DNA of 64,000 nt. Origin: Neoscytalidium dimidiatum. Lineage: Eukaryota; Ascomycota; Dothideomycetes; Botryosphaeriales; Botryosphaeriaceae. The notes beneath the pieces were generated by a model. That model was not told the DNA's origin and ran no database searches. It was given only the letters and a program-made list of their open reading frames with translations. Location of the stretch: positions 1,922,001 through 1,986,000 of the forward strand of contig CM074704.1 of the NCBI GenBank assembly GCA_037367355.1. Reading direction: 5' to 3'. Shown in pieces: positions 11,501 through 22,832 of this stretch. Every line of letters starts with the position of its first letter. Positions within the stretch are counted from its first letter, which is position 1. The translations under genes were made by a program, and so were the position numbers.

Positions 11501-12999
11501 GGTCGCAGCCGAAGCGCTGATGGCTCAGCGGAGGGCCTCCGCGCACACTGCTCGCCGACCAAGCAGAACCTCTCTCGCCGCTGCCACCGCTGCCTCCGCT
11601 GCCGCCCAACACGATTCGGAGAAGACCGTTAGCTGCATCTGCCTGCGCCGCCGCCGCCGCCGCCTTGTCCAGCCGCAGCCGCTCCCCCCTCAGCTCTCGC
11701 CCACGCCCCGCCCTGGTATCTGTGAGGTCACCGCTGGTGGGACGAGATTATGTGTGAAATACCTCCGACCACCACCCCGTCATCTCGCACGGCATTGGCC
11801 ACTCACAAAGCGCCCCCCCCAGCGTGCAAGGCACCACCTGCACTCCCGTCCGCAACCTCTCCCAACGCTCTTGCTCGTGCCCTCAGCCCGCCGCGACCCT
11901 CTGCGCCGCCTGTCCCCGGCTCCATGTCGACGCCCGCATTGACAGCCGTCGCCAGCCCGGCTGCCTGCAGGCGAATCACCGCCGCTGCTCTGCTCGCCGC
12001 CGCCGCAGGCCACTTGCAATGACACAGCGCCCCCGCCAGCCTGCGTGCTTGCCCCCCCCCCCCCCTCCCGCGCGCCAGTCCGCCATTGCGTTATGCCTTT
12101 TGCAGTTGGCCGGGACTTGCTCGGCAGTGTGGAGACGGTCGTGGAAGACGCTGTTAGCAAAACACTGGCGCCCGCTGCTGTCTAGCTTCCCCGAGGACCG
12201 CCACGATGCGCCGGCTTGTGCACGCGCCGATGATCTGTGGCCGCAGGGGCTCCAGAGCCAAGGCGGCCGCCCGGCGGGCTAAGGACGCGTGCCTGCAAAT
12301 CCTGCCCGAGACACCCATGGCCATCACCGCGCCTCCGACAGGCCTCACAGGCCTTCCACCCACAGGGGGGTTCCAGGTCAGGATCGCCTACCACAGGGGT
12401 TGCCGTGCCACTGGGAGCCCGTTCTTCCCTGCCGCCTTGTGCTCCGTCTTCCCAAAGCTGACGCCCAGCTCCGCGCGCTGCTTTCTAGGGACTTACATGA
12501 AAGTAACCCGGCCCACATCACTTCCCTCCACCTGTTGCTCTTTTCTCGCGTTGCTGCTCTTTTGCTCTTCCATCGTTCTCGGGCCACCGTGCTATCTTGC
12601 TGCTCGCTCCTCTCCGCAACCGGCCCCAAACGCGAACCCACTGCCCCATCTCTGGTCCAAGCCCCCTCCCGAATCGTTGAGAAGCCCTGCGTCACACGTT
12701 TCAAACGCCCTTTCAGGAATCGATGGCCGCGCTGTAAAAAGTCTATCCGCCCGGCTGTCTCATCACCCGCATAAGATAGTATCATATTTGCCCCTCCCAC
12801 CCAACAGCCTCTTCACTTCTGTGTCGTGTGGCATCTTTGTGTCACCACTCCGGACCAACCTTTCCGCTTCGCCGCTTACATCATCGCTCTTTGCTCGTCA
12901 TCTGGATGCTTAGAGGGAGCCTCGACACTATATTGCCGGACGCACGTTTGAACCTCGCCACTTGATGGTCGTGCCAAATTGAAAGCGAGAGCGGTGGCA
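8501..12999. other. GC-rich gene-free region upstream of the receptor gene
   Basis: Rich in G and C, with many overlapping open frames on both strands, as expected from low stop density. None has a recognisable motif. From about 11,560 to 12,880 the plus strand is strongly pyrimidine-rich, including a poly-C run near 12,051-12,065, as is common in fungal promoters and 5' leaders. The downstream seven-helix gene may therefore have a very long upstream control region or leader. Confidence 0.4.
11066..11115. repeat. GGCA-type tandem repeat
   Basis: A 10-nt unit GGCACAGGCA is repeated about three times, preceded and followed by partial GGCA units. Non-coding. Confidence 0.85.
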
Positions 13000-14885
13000 A
13001 TGGCGAACCTATCGTCGATATCATGTCCTCCCCCATTCGTGAACGAGGCACTATTCGGCAATGATGGATGTGCGTCTGATCACCATTCCTCCACCTCGTC
13101 GACTTGCTAATGCCACCTAGACGTCGATGGCAGGTTTTGCGCCGGCGTTGATGCCATCGATCCTAATCTGCGGTGCTGTCTGCCGTGTCCCTCGACAGAC
13201 TGGATATACTCAAACAGTGAGCCACCCCAGTCAATGAATGCTGTCGAGATGTACTCACCTGCTGAGCAGCATTTACCACTTCTTACCGCGTTGCTGAAGG
13301 CATCAACCTCCTTGGCTTCGCCGCATGCCTGTTCCTGATGGTCAGCTGGGCCGTGCTGCCTCCGAAGCTGACGAGACGGCACTATCTAAGCGTTGGTTTG
13401 GTCATTGGTGCCATGAGCCTTGCAGTGAGTAAGCCTTGAGTGCAACGTCGTGCGAAGCGCGATAACTGACAAAAGGACAGCTGGGCTTCATCATTCCTTT
13501 CGCCACGCAACCTGACCAGTGCTATGACGAAATCACCCCCAACGATATGTATTCGAGCCTTGAATGCGCCTGGTCCGGCGCATTCATCATAGCCGGTGGA
13601 CTATCCATTGCTGTGTGGAGTATGAACAGTCCCTTCACTGATTGATCGAGTTGTTTGCTGATACAGTTCGCAGTTTTCATTCGAGCATTATCGATGCACC
13701 TCCAAATTTGCTGGGATGTTACTCCAGGCAAGAAGTTCTTCTACGTCTCTCAGGGAGTGGGCTGGGCGGTCATCGCCGGTCTGTTCACTACGACAATCAC
13801 CCTTACCGGGGTGTCATTCCGCTTCGGAGATGCTTGCCACGTCAATTCCGAAAACTCGATGGCCGACTTTTGGGGCCCCTTGCTTGGAATCGCCGGATTA
13901 TCAGCTGTGGTCCAGCTCGCAACCTTTGCCTACTGCATCAACGTGTATCTCAAGAACCTCTGGAGCGACGAAGAGACCCAGACTCAAAGCAGTGCCGGCC
14001 TTCCGTCCTACTCTTCGAGCTTGCGCACCCGCACGAACTCGGCGAAGGCAGTGTATCGAAGGGTGCGCAAGGTAGTCTGGCTGCAATGGCGTGGCATCGT
14101 CATCGTTGTGTTCATCCTCATTGATGTTATCTTTTTCTCCGTGGTCTTCGTCTACCTCGACCAGCGAGAGCACGATTCGCTGCATGACCCGGAGACGGTA
14201 CTCCCGTGGGTCCTTTGCCTGATGAACAATCCGAAAGAGAAGGAGAAGTGCTTTGACATTGGCCAGGGCATGCTGGTGAACCAGGCGACCGTAACGGCAA
14301 TCCTGGTCATGCTGGCGGTGAGTATATCCTATTTCATAGCACCCTATTGGACCAATCCACTGACAGCAATAGCTTGCTGGCCTACAAAGCTTCATGCTTC
14401 TGGTCAGGAGGTCGATGTTCACTGGCTGGAAGTCGTTCTTCCAAGAGAAGTTTTCCGGAAAACGAGAGTTCGTTTCATTGGACGCGCGTCGCTTTTCGTC
14501 AGATGCGCGTACTTTCGAGCTGCTCAAGGTCGGTGGTCAGTCTCCTGGCTACGTGAGCGCGATGCAAAGTCCTGGCGGTGAAACCTACGTCAGCACGTTG
14601 CAAGCACTCAAGACTCCTGAATCGGCAGTGACAAGCCCCTCGGGCACGTACGGATACAACAGCCCCGGAAGCCCTGTAAGCGGACGACACACTCCCGACT
14701 ACTTCGGCAAGGAAGTGCAGCGGCAGTATCGCAGTCCGACACACAGCTTTTCGACACCACGAGCCCCCAGCGCAGCGGCGGTGAGAGTAGACTGGGATCC
14801 CCGAAGCACACATGCTCGGGGCGGTTTAGGACTTCATCCAGTGCAGGATGAATCAGACGATGATGACCCAAAGAGGAGGATATGA
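13000..14885 (+). CDS. seven-transmembrane receptor-like protein with Cys-rich N-terminus
   Basis: Six exons: 13000-13069, 13121-13216, 13270-13424, 13481-13619, 13674-14317 and 14373-14885, giving 538 residues. All introns (50-56 nt) have GT/AG ends and phases that close exactly. The N-terminal ~55 residues are extracellular-looking with clustered cysteines (SCPPPF, FCAG, RCCLPCP). Seven hydrophobic segments follow, including LLGFAACLFLMVSWAVL, FIIAGGLSIAVWIFIRAL, FWGPLLGIAGL and IVIVVFILIDVIFF. A Ser/Pro-rich, probably cytoplasmic tail of about 160 residues ends DDDDPKRRI. The plan resembles fungal GPCR-like proteins related to Frizzled/cAMP-receptor types, and a role in signal sensing is inferred. 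No classical signal peptide is seen; insertion would rely on helix 1. The ligand and G-protein coupling are unknown. The acceptor of exon 5 (TTCGCAG) was chosen over an earlier ACAG because only it keeps the frame. Confidence 0.85.
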
Positions 14886-16656
14886 AACAGGAAAAGCAAT
14901 ACCCATATGTAAGGGGAGCGTTTCGAGAACGACGCAGCCCAAAAGCAAGCAGCAACACACGTTCAGCATCGGCGTCCATTCGCTCAACAAAAGCACAGTA
15001 CTGCATCAGTCCGTATTAGCGTTCTTGCGCCCCAGGCCATATTATCTTACGTCTTTTGATTGGAGTATCCGCGGAACACTGGGAAAGATCTACCAGGATC
15101 TATAAAAGGAAGGCAATGGCAAGGATCAGGACGGACACTTCATGGAACCGGAGCAGGGAACAAGAGGACACTTCTCTAACGGATCTCCTTGACATTCATA
15201 GCGAGCGGTTTCCCCAGGCACGGTGCATTGGCGTCCATAAGTTGTCGATTTTGATGTCAATATTCCCCTTCTCTTTCATTTTCTTCTCTCTCGCTTACGA
15301 ACGCTTTCTTATACCCGGTTTATACCTCGTTTTAACGCCTTTTTTGTCACCCTTGCCCTTAGCACTATTGTATCATTAGGAGCTGGTCAGAAGTTCCTGT
15401 GCGTTCTTCTCCCTCACTGTTGGTTGCAGCAGCAACCCTGTCCCCCTTCGTTGAGTCGTAGCTGTCGTTAATCGTTGCGCGATCGATTGGTTGAAGAGGA
15501 GTGTATGAAGGGCAGCTGGCCTTCTGTTCCTATACGCTCGCTGTACTCAGACTGGATCCAAGCAGCTAGGGGGATACAAGGTGCACTGCGCACTATAATG
15601 GACGAGAACGAGTATGGAACGAGACAGAAAATACGAATCGTTCTAAAAAGCTCGAAACATTATCCGAGGACATGGTGGTGATTGTGATATGCGCAACTAT
15701 GGTTTCGTTCAACGGCCTCTGTGCCCAAAAAGACCATATCGCCAAAAATATGTCGATCCGGCCTCGAGATCCGAACGGAACCTAGGAGCCTACGCGTCCC
15801 GGGCGATGGGGAGGATTTCTTTCCTGGGGGAAGACGGGGCGCTCGGCGTCCCTGCGCTCGAGTCAGTGGGCCATTGCTTGCCACCGCTTGATCTCCGCCC
15901 GCCGTTTCCAAGCGGACGGCGACGGCAGGCCCCCGAGGTATATACATAGTAAGCGGTATTACTCTCTCGGCCGGGCTGTGTGGTTCGCCTCGCTCCCGCC
16001 CGCTCCAGTCTGCCCATTTCCTTTGTTTTTCTATCAGCCGCGGTACGTACCTGGCCGCTGCACACCCGTCCGGCGTTCGGCCCCTTCCTTCCCCCCTGCC
16101 GACGGGTAGAAAGGTCATCTGCTTTAGCGAGCGATTTGCTTATAAGCTTATAAGCGCCCTCCAATATATCGCGCCGTCATCGTTTCCTCAGTGCTTATCG
16201 TCGCGCAATCGCGGTGCCTGCGAACTGCTGGCCCGCGGTGTCGTCAACGATGGGGCGTTGTCGACATCCGCGCACCGGGGCACGCCATTGGCGGCGCAGA
16301 GTGGGAGGCTGGTTACAGCGGTGTTCTCTGCAGCGAAGCACGCCCTGCGACCAGCGGGAACGAGGTGCTTGCTTGCGCGGTGTGGGGCAAGCAGCGGCCG
16401 AATGAGCGCGCCAGCGGCCTTTGATTTCTAAGACCTTCTTCTTTCCCTACTTCAACTACAATTCGCATTTCCTCGCACCCTTCCTTCCTGCTCTCTCTTG
16501 CACTGTCTTCGTGCGCACATCCCTCCCTGTTCGCCACTTGGCCCGTCCTTCCCGCCCCGAGCTGTCTCGTCGTTTCGTCATCGACGCAGCTAGGCTTCGT
16601 TTCAAACTCCCCCCACTGTTGCCTGTACGCATCCGTTGGCCTGCACTATCCATTCG
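14886..16656. other. intergenic region between receptor-like gene and dehydrogenase
   Basis: No supported gene. The first part is probably the 3' UTR of the receptor-like gene. The last ~250 bp before 16657 are pyrimidine-rich with repeated CTTCCT/CCCTTCC runs, a typical fungal core-promoter/5' UTR. Open frames near 15,660-16,164 on the minus strand show no motif. Confidence 0.5.
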
Positions 16657-18471
16657 ATGACCATGGGTGGCGGACCGGAGCAGAAGAGTCTCCATGAGAA
16701 GATCCTGGTCGCTCTGCCGGGCGCGAGGCCGGATGACCTGCTGGAGCGCCTGAAGAAGAAGTTCCCGCACGTCGAGGTCGACTTCGTCGAGATTGCGTTC
16801 AAACTCGATCCGGACGTCCCTAGAGGTGTGTTTTCCTCGGCCTTTCGTCAATTCAACCGCAGTTTCTCTCTCCCTCCTTTGCCTCTTTGCTTTCTTTTCT
16901 TTGCTGCAGAAAAAAGCCGGGAGCAGCTCCGGAAGCCCGTGTGCCGGGGGCCGGACGTGAAGAAGTACATACATCATGTGAGGGCGTCGAATCAAGCATT
17001 CGTCCACATAGCTTGAGAGCGCCCCCGTGCCCGATAGAGAGATATGTGCGCGCAGCCGCCATTCACCGTTGAGAGCACTTGTACCCCGCCACCATCGCCC
17101 CGCCGAATTGGGCGAATGCTCTTCGGGACTTTTGATTGCGTGCGCGTGGAGGGGACGTGCATGGCGCGCATTATCGCGCCGCGTGGCTTCTCTGCTGTAC
17201 ACCCGTCATACAGATGCTGCACGCACGCTGCGAGTAAGCAACGCAAAAGCAAGGGGCGAGCAGACGCACGGCTGTGGCTGCGGTGCCATGTATCCGACGA
17301 ACCACGTGTGTGGGTTATCGTTTTTTTTTTTATATTTTTTCATTGTCTCTCTTCGCGTTTTCGTAGAGCGTTCGTGTCTTTCATTTACATGCGTCCCGTC
17401 CAGCCCTGCTGTTGACCGCCAGTCTCCGCTGATCTGTCCTGCTTTGGAAGAGGTGGTTTGTGGTTCGCTGACCCGTTGCCTGCGCAGAGCTCTACAAGAA
17501 TATCACCATCCTGGTGACATTCAACGGGCTGCCGAAGTCGTTGGATTGGGCGCCGAAGCTCAAGTGGCTGCACCTGCTCAGCGCGGGGAGCAACCATGTC
17601 CACAACAACCCCATTTGGAAGGCCAAGGACATCACGATAACGACGAGCAGCGGCATCCACGGTCCTCAGGTACGTTCATTCTCGCTGAGTGATTCACTTC
17701 AACCACTCAGAAGCTCGCGTGCATCCGTGTTCTTGAACACCTGGAAATCCAGTCTTTTTCTTTTTCTTCCCGGTGGAAGAGTTGGTCAAAGCATTGCATC
17801 TCCTTGAGCATGCCCTACGGCGCTCACGAGTCTGGGGATATGCCTTACCCCTTCTCATTCGGTACATCTTGAACTGCTATTACCATGGGGCCCTCCACTC
17901 GTAGCCAATGATGATACCACAGCATCTTTCAATCTAACCTCTCACTCACCCCCACAGATCGCCGAATGGGTCGTCCTCACGACGCTCGTCCGCACGCACT
18001 TCTACAACTTCCTCCACGACGCCCAAAAGGAGCACAAATGGGAAAAGTGTGTCCTTCCCCTCCCCCCATCACAACACCTCCCCATCCACTAACACCACCA
18101 CCACTACCACCCCTCCAGATACCGCCCCGACCAAGTCGTCTACGACCTCGTCAACCAGCGCCTCGGCGTCCTCGGCTACGGCAGCATCGGGCGACAAGTC
18201 GGCCGGGTCGCGCGCGCGCTCGGCACGGACGTGATCGCGTACACGGCGACGCCCAAGGACACGCCGGAGCAGCGGCGCGACCACGGCTTCATCGTGCCGG
18301 GCACGGGCGACGCGGACGGCAGCATCCCGAGCGCGTGGTACAGCGGGCTGGACAAGGCCTCGCTCCACCGCTTCCTCGCGCAGGACATCGACATCCTGCT
18401 CGTGTCCGTCCCGCTGACCGAGCAGACGCGGCACCTCCTCGGGGCCGACGAGTTCCGCGTGCTGAGCGAGG

Positions 18472-18510
<39 letters not shown>

Positions 18511-18866
18511 CGGCCGGGGCGGCGGCGGCGGCGGCGGTAGTGCCGGCGCACAGGGACCCGGCGAGGGGCGGGAAGCGCCCCGTCGTGGTGAACATCTCGC
18601 GCGGCCAGATCGTCGACCAGGACGCGCTGCTGGCCGCCCTGCGCGACGGCACCCTCGGCGGCGCCGCCCTCGACGTCACCGACCCCGAGCCCCTGCCCCC
18701 CGACCACCCGCTGTGGGACGCCCCGAACGTGACCATCACCCCGCACATCAGCGGCAACGGCGCGAGCTACACCGACCGCAGCTTCCAGATCCTGGAGGAG
18801 AACCTGGGGCGGGTCGAGCGCGGGGAGCGGCTGTTGAACGTGGTGGATCGGGAGAGGGGTTACTGA
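16657..18866 (+). CDS. D-isomer-specific 2-hydroxyacid dehydrogenase
   Basis: Four exons, 16657-16825, 17488-17669, 17958-18046 and 18119-18866, give 395 residues. The enzyme should oxidise or reduce D-2-hydroxyacids/2-ketoacids with NAD(P). The Rossmann motif GVLGYGSIG lies near residue 162. The catalytic triad is present: Arg in NISRG (~308), Glu in DPEP (~337) and His in TPHISGNG (~357). A low-complexity block (11 Ser, then Ala/Gly/Pro/Arg, about residues 265-298) interrupts the NAD domain between the helix ending RVLSE and the strand RPVVVNISRG, where family members have only a few residues. Intron 1 is 662 nt, unusually long here; the joined product VPRELYKN fits the family, so no extra exon is required. 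Start: ATG 16657; a second in-frame ATG at 16663 (ACCATGG) has a better context. Confidence 0.9.
18474..18506 (+). repeat. (AGC)n coding microsatellite
   Basis: Eleven AGC codons (poly-Ser) inside the dehydrogenase, followed after AAGGCGGCCGG by a GCG-rich poly-Ala stretch near 18518-18537. A replication-slippage origin is likely. Confidence 0.9.
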
Positions 18867-19705
18867 TTCTGGCGAGGAATGCGATGGGGGGTTCGTTCGT
18901 GTTCGTGCGGGATGGCGGCTGTGTGAAGAGTGTTTGGTTTGTTAGAGGTTTCTGGGAGTGGGTGGTGGTGTTGCTGTTGTTGTCGTTGTTGTAGGGCGGG
19001 GTAACGGCCCGTGTGTGTCTGAAGTTTGGTTTTGTGAGAGCGGGAGTACACGTTGCACCATCCTTCTCGTAGAGTATCAAAAACCCGGAGATCGCCCCAA
19101 GGAAGCTAAGCTTTGCCGTGAACGTGCGCCACGATGAGGGGAAGGGAGGGGGGGGGTAGGGGTTCCCGGGAAACGACTGACACCGTGATCGTTACACGGT
19201 CTGTCCACGGCGGGTGTGGCCGCTCAGTTGGTGTTTGGACACGTAGAACGTGGCTACCTGGCGGTGTTAGAGATATCGAGCCGCGTTTCGACCTCAGCTG
19301 GTGTGCCGGAAGGTGGTGTATCCGCTTGGGCTACTGAGCTCTGACCTAACGTGCTCGGAGGGCTATATACCGCAACAGCTCGCACCCCAAATGCGAGAGG
19401 CTGAGGCAGAGTCTAACTCATTTCCGGGTACTTGTTCCCGCAGTTTGGGCATCCAGCCGGTTGATAAATCTTCAGGATGTTAGGAATCCGGATAAATCAA
19501 GGATCTGTTGTGATGACTGTTGAATTCTTGTCCGAGATCAACTCGGCATCTTTCAATTCCGTAGTAGTACACTTTTACTTTCTCCGCTAACTTTGGTTCC
19601 ACCAGGCAAGCACAAGGCGCCGTCGCAAAATGTATGACATTTCCCCAAAAACTACTCCGTAATCTGCAAAAGTGGTTCGACGCAGCTCTTTGCTTTCCAC
19701 ACGCG
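18867..19705. other. convergent intergenic region
   Basis: Lies between the 3' ends of the dehydrogenase (+) and TVP23 (-). It contains a T/G-rich run just after 18866 and no convincing gene; both 3' UTRs are expected here. Confidence 0.5.
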
Positions 19706-20604
19706 CTAACGGAACAGACGGCTGACCATGTTGCTCGCGATGCTCTTTGCGATGCCGCCGGAGTACAAAGCATTGCCAGCAAAGTTGGTGGCCTGACTGA
19801 ACTTGTCGCATCGGGAGAAAGCCAGGGTGTTGGTGATGGTAAGGATGAGGGCGATAACTGTGGTGATGCATGTGTTCGTCAGCAAAGAATCCAAAGCGCC
19901 CACGCACAATCAGTTAGATCGGAGCATTCTCTCCACGCCGAAGTGTTTGGTTCCCGGCTCCGCCCCCTTCCCTTCCTCTCCTTTCTCTTGTAGGTAGAAG
20001 CAACACTCACCAACCAAGGTCAGCCAGATGAACTCGAACTTGATGATGGCGACGATGGCCAGGGCGATCCAGATGGCAGGCTGGACGTAGAGGCTGAGCC
20101 AGAAGAAGCGCTTGTCGGTGGCGCTGATCTGGCGGACATCGGGGTCGGCGCTCTCGAAAACCCAGCGGCCGTCGCCGGTGCTTGTGTCGACCTCGTTCCA
20201 CCACCGCAACCCGACCAACCGGCGTCCAGCAATGTTCTTGAGGTAGTAGAAGTCGGCAGCGAGGAGAATGATGGTGATGATGAAGATCATGACACTCGGT
20301 AAAGTCAGCTTTTGTGGCTATGAGGTATGCGTCGGGGAAGATTGAGGGCGGGGATCGCGCGCCGGAGGAAGCGTTTGGTAAAGGGATGCGGAGAGTGGCG
20401 TGGCGAGGCCTTACAAGTTATCGGTGAACCACATGCCCAGAATATAGACCAGCGGGCTTGCTAGGAGGCGTCAGTTTGCGGAAGGCTGCTATGGATGCGC
20501 GGGAGCTTACCTATGCGGAAAGCGAGGAAGGAGAGCAGGGTGATGGGGTGGCTGCTGAGGCGCCAGTTGAGCTCGCCCTGCTGAGGGCCGCCTTGGCTGT
20601 TCAT
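19706..20604 (-). CDS. TVP23: Golgi membrane protein Tvp23 (DUF846/FAM18 family)
   Basis: Four exons on the minus strand, 20604-20511, 20460-20415, 20294-20011 and 19857-19706, give 191 residues, the normal size of the family. It is a multi-spanning Golgi/TGN membrane protein implicated in vesicular trafficking. Family landmarks are [15 protein letters not shown] at the N-terminus, [15 protein letters not shown], the [20 protein letters not shown] segment with its Trp pair, and [12 protein letters not shown] near the end. Four hydrophobic segments are visible. All splice phases close; the acceptor of exon 3 is the slightly unusual ACCGAG. The gene is divergent from the lyase gene, sharing a 293 bp promoter. 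Confidence 0.93.
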
Positions 20605-20897
20605 GGTTGTGGTGCGCTGGTATAGAGCAGTTGATTAATCGGGGTTTGGTGGTGTTGACTGCTGACTGCTAACTTACCACCTTGCGGGTTTACGCAGGCC
20701 GCGTCGGTGTTTCAGAGCTCGGTGCCGCCGACCCCGGTCCCCGGCCCGCTCGCGCAGTGACGTACGCGGGGAAAGCTCCATGCCCGAGGTGAGCTTTCCT
20801 ACAAGAAGTTATCTTTCCCAGACGTCCAATTGCTCTTCCCCTCGCTCTCAACCATCTCTGCTTCTTTGTATAGCGTCGTCACCACTTTCCTAACAAA
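20605..20897. promoter_or_regulatory. bidirectional promoter TVP23 / lyase
   Basis: 293 bp between two divergent ATGs. Pyrimidine-rich runs (TTGCTCTTCCCCTCGCTCTC near 20,830) precede the plus-strand start, as is usual for fungal initiation regions. No specific operator was recognised. Confidence 0.5.
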
Positions 20898-22008
20898 ATG
20901 GCGGCTCCAATCATTCGCCGCGCGCTTCTATACGGTTCGTACGCTCTTCCCAGCTATTTCAGCTACTCAGCTCTGACCAGAAGACCCTGAAAGTGCCTGG
21001 CTCGTCCAAAAAGATGCTTGACAAGTCGCGCGGCATTGCCAGTGTGGATACTGTCGCATATGATCTTGAAGACTCCGTAACACCCGGTAAAAAGGCTGAA
21101 GCGCGTGCAAACCTGCGACAGCTGCTTGAGCAACCACGCGTGCCCGGCATTCGCGAACAAGCGGTGCGCGTCAATTCGGTGGACAGTGGTTACGCCCTAG
21201 AGGACTTGACCGAAGTGGTATTGAACCTGTCCACACCCCTGAGCCGACCGCATTCACTTGAGAACTCATCATAATATCCACTGTCCTCCCACAGCTCAAA
21301 GCCCCCAATCTCGACGCCCTCGTCATCCCCAAAGTAAACTCCGCCTCCGACCTACATTTCGTCACCGACGTAATCCGCCACGCCCTCCCCAAACGACACC
21401 CCTCGACCGCCTCGTCCCCATCCCCTGCCGACCAGCAACCCCCGCTACGCCTCATCGCCCTCATCGAATCCGCCAAAGCCGTCATGGACCTCCCCACCAT
21501 CTGCAAATCCAGCCCCTACCTCACGGGCCTGATCTTCGCCGCCGAGGACTTCGCCCTCGACCTCTCGCTCACGCGCACGCCCTCGCTCCGCGAGTTCCTC
21601 TACGCCCGCTCCGCCATCGTGACGGCCGCGCGCGCCCACGACCTGCCCTCCGCCATCGACCTCGTGTGCACGTCCTTCCGCGGCGACGAGGGGCTGAGAA
21701 CGCTCGAGGAGGAGTGCGCCGACGGGAAGAAGCTGGGGTTCAACGGCAAGCAGCTGATCCATCCGACCCAGGTCGACGTCGCCCAGCGCGCCTTCGCGCC
21801 CGCAGAGGACGAGGTCGCGTGGGCCGTGAGGGTCGTCGTCGCGGATGAGAAGGCGGATAGGGCCGGCAGGGGCGCGTGGACCCTGGACGGCAAGATGATT
21901 GATGCGCCCGTGACGGGGAAGGCGAGGGCGATTGTGCGGAAGGCGGAGTTGTGCGGATTCGACGTGCAGGCGTTGAGGGAGAAGTGGAAGGGGCAGGAGC
22001 CGGAATAG
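20898..22008 (+). CDS. HpcH/HpaI aldolase / citrate lyase beta-like protein
   Basis: Three exons, 20898-20934, 20994-21217 and 21295-22008, give 324 residues. The family (CitE-like, TIM barrel) cleaves or forms C-C bonds of acyl-CoA or 2-keto acid substrates using Mg2+. Recognised blocks are RRALLYVPGSS at the N-terminus (joined exactly by intron 1), YDLEDSVTP with the metal/substrate acidic residues, VIPKVNSASD, LIALIESAKAV with the metal-binding Glu, FAAEDFALDL with the second Glu-Asp pair, and GFNGKQLIHPTQ. The C-terminal helix ends EKWKGQEPE. Three acceptors within the first 60 bp were compared; only the one after CCCTGAAAG restores LLYVPGSS. A mitochondrial or peroxisomal location is possible but unproven. 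The exact substrate is unknown. Confidence 0.92.
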
Positions 22009-22032
22009 TGGGTGGGTGGGTGGGTGGGTGGT
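22008..22032. repeat. (GGGT)n microsatellite
   Basis: About six GGGT units immediately after the stop codon of the lyase gene, in its 3' UTR. Confidence 0.85.
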
Positions 22033-22832
22033 TTGATTTGACGACTGTTCTTAACATTCATGGCGGGTACGTTCTCCTTTGTGTTCAGTAATTTCGTCGT
22101 ACATTTTAAGAAGGGCAAGACTCATCACAAGGCAGGTCAAGGTTACAATAGAGAAATCAGTTCATTGATCCATTATCAGCAGAAGGATAAGAGACATTTT
22201 CTCGTCCCGAGACCTATTCGCAAAGAATTGCGGTAGAAAACGAAGTCATGCACAAGGGATTAAAGTAGGGCCATCAAAACTACTTCTTTGGCTGGTCTTG
22301 TTGTGGCCAGACTTGTGGAAGCGACTCCGTATTGCAGCCTGCCACTACCTTGGGAAATGCAGCACTTGAAACCAAGAAACTCGTTCCATGTCCTGGCGAT
22401 GTGATGGATGAAAAAGACGTTGTTGCACATCCTGCATGCAATTCCTCCTGTTCCCCCTGCAGTTCCTTTCCGCCAATCAGATCCCACGGGTAACAGCGTC
22501 TGTTTCCCTTCGTGCTTCTCTACAGAGCAAACGAGTCAATTTCCCTACAAATACGAAACTTCCCTATGTTTATCGCGGATGCAGGTGCGTTTGTCCGCTG
22601 CGATCTATCATTTGGCCATCCTGCACTGAACGGGCTAGCCTCTCCCCTCAAGAATACAAATACACACCTGACCTGCGCTTCCTACATCCGTTCGCATCTC
22701 CGCCAAGGCTGTTCATGAGCTTCAGGTAAACAGCGCTCCTACGACCACCTTACAACGAGGCCCGATCCTGCTCCACAGTATTGCACGTACACTACCATTC
22801 TCGGCGACAGTCTCACTCCACCATCCGACACA
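22033..22832. other. intergenic region
   Basis: 3' UTR of the lyase gene followed by promoter and 5' leader of the broken MYND gene. No additional gene supported. The C/A-rich leader CCACCATCCGACACA directly precedes the MYND ATG. Confidence 0.5.

Noticed and set aside
10828..11520. 230-codon plus-strand frame, Arg/Gly-rich
   Set aside because: GC-rich region with open frames in several phases on both strands; contains the GGCA repeat; no domain.
17966..18994. 342-codon plus-strand open frame, Arg/Pro-rich
   Set aside because: Out-of-frame shadow of the dehydrogenase; the product is low-complexity Arg/Pro while the other frame has full catalytic motifs.
20939..20970. A 32-nt intron in the lyase gene (GTACGC to ACTCAG)
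   Set aside because: Too short for a fungal intron, and it would insert DQKTLK before VPGSS. The 59-nt intron 20935-20993 gives the family sequence LLYVPGSS.
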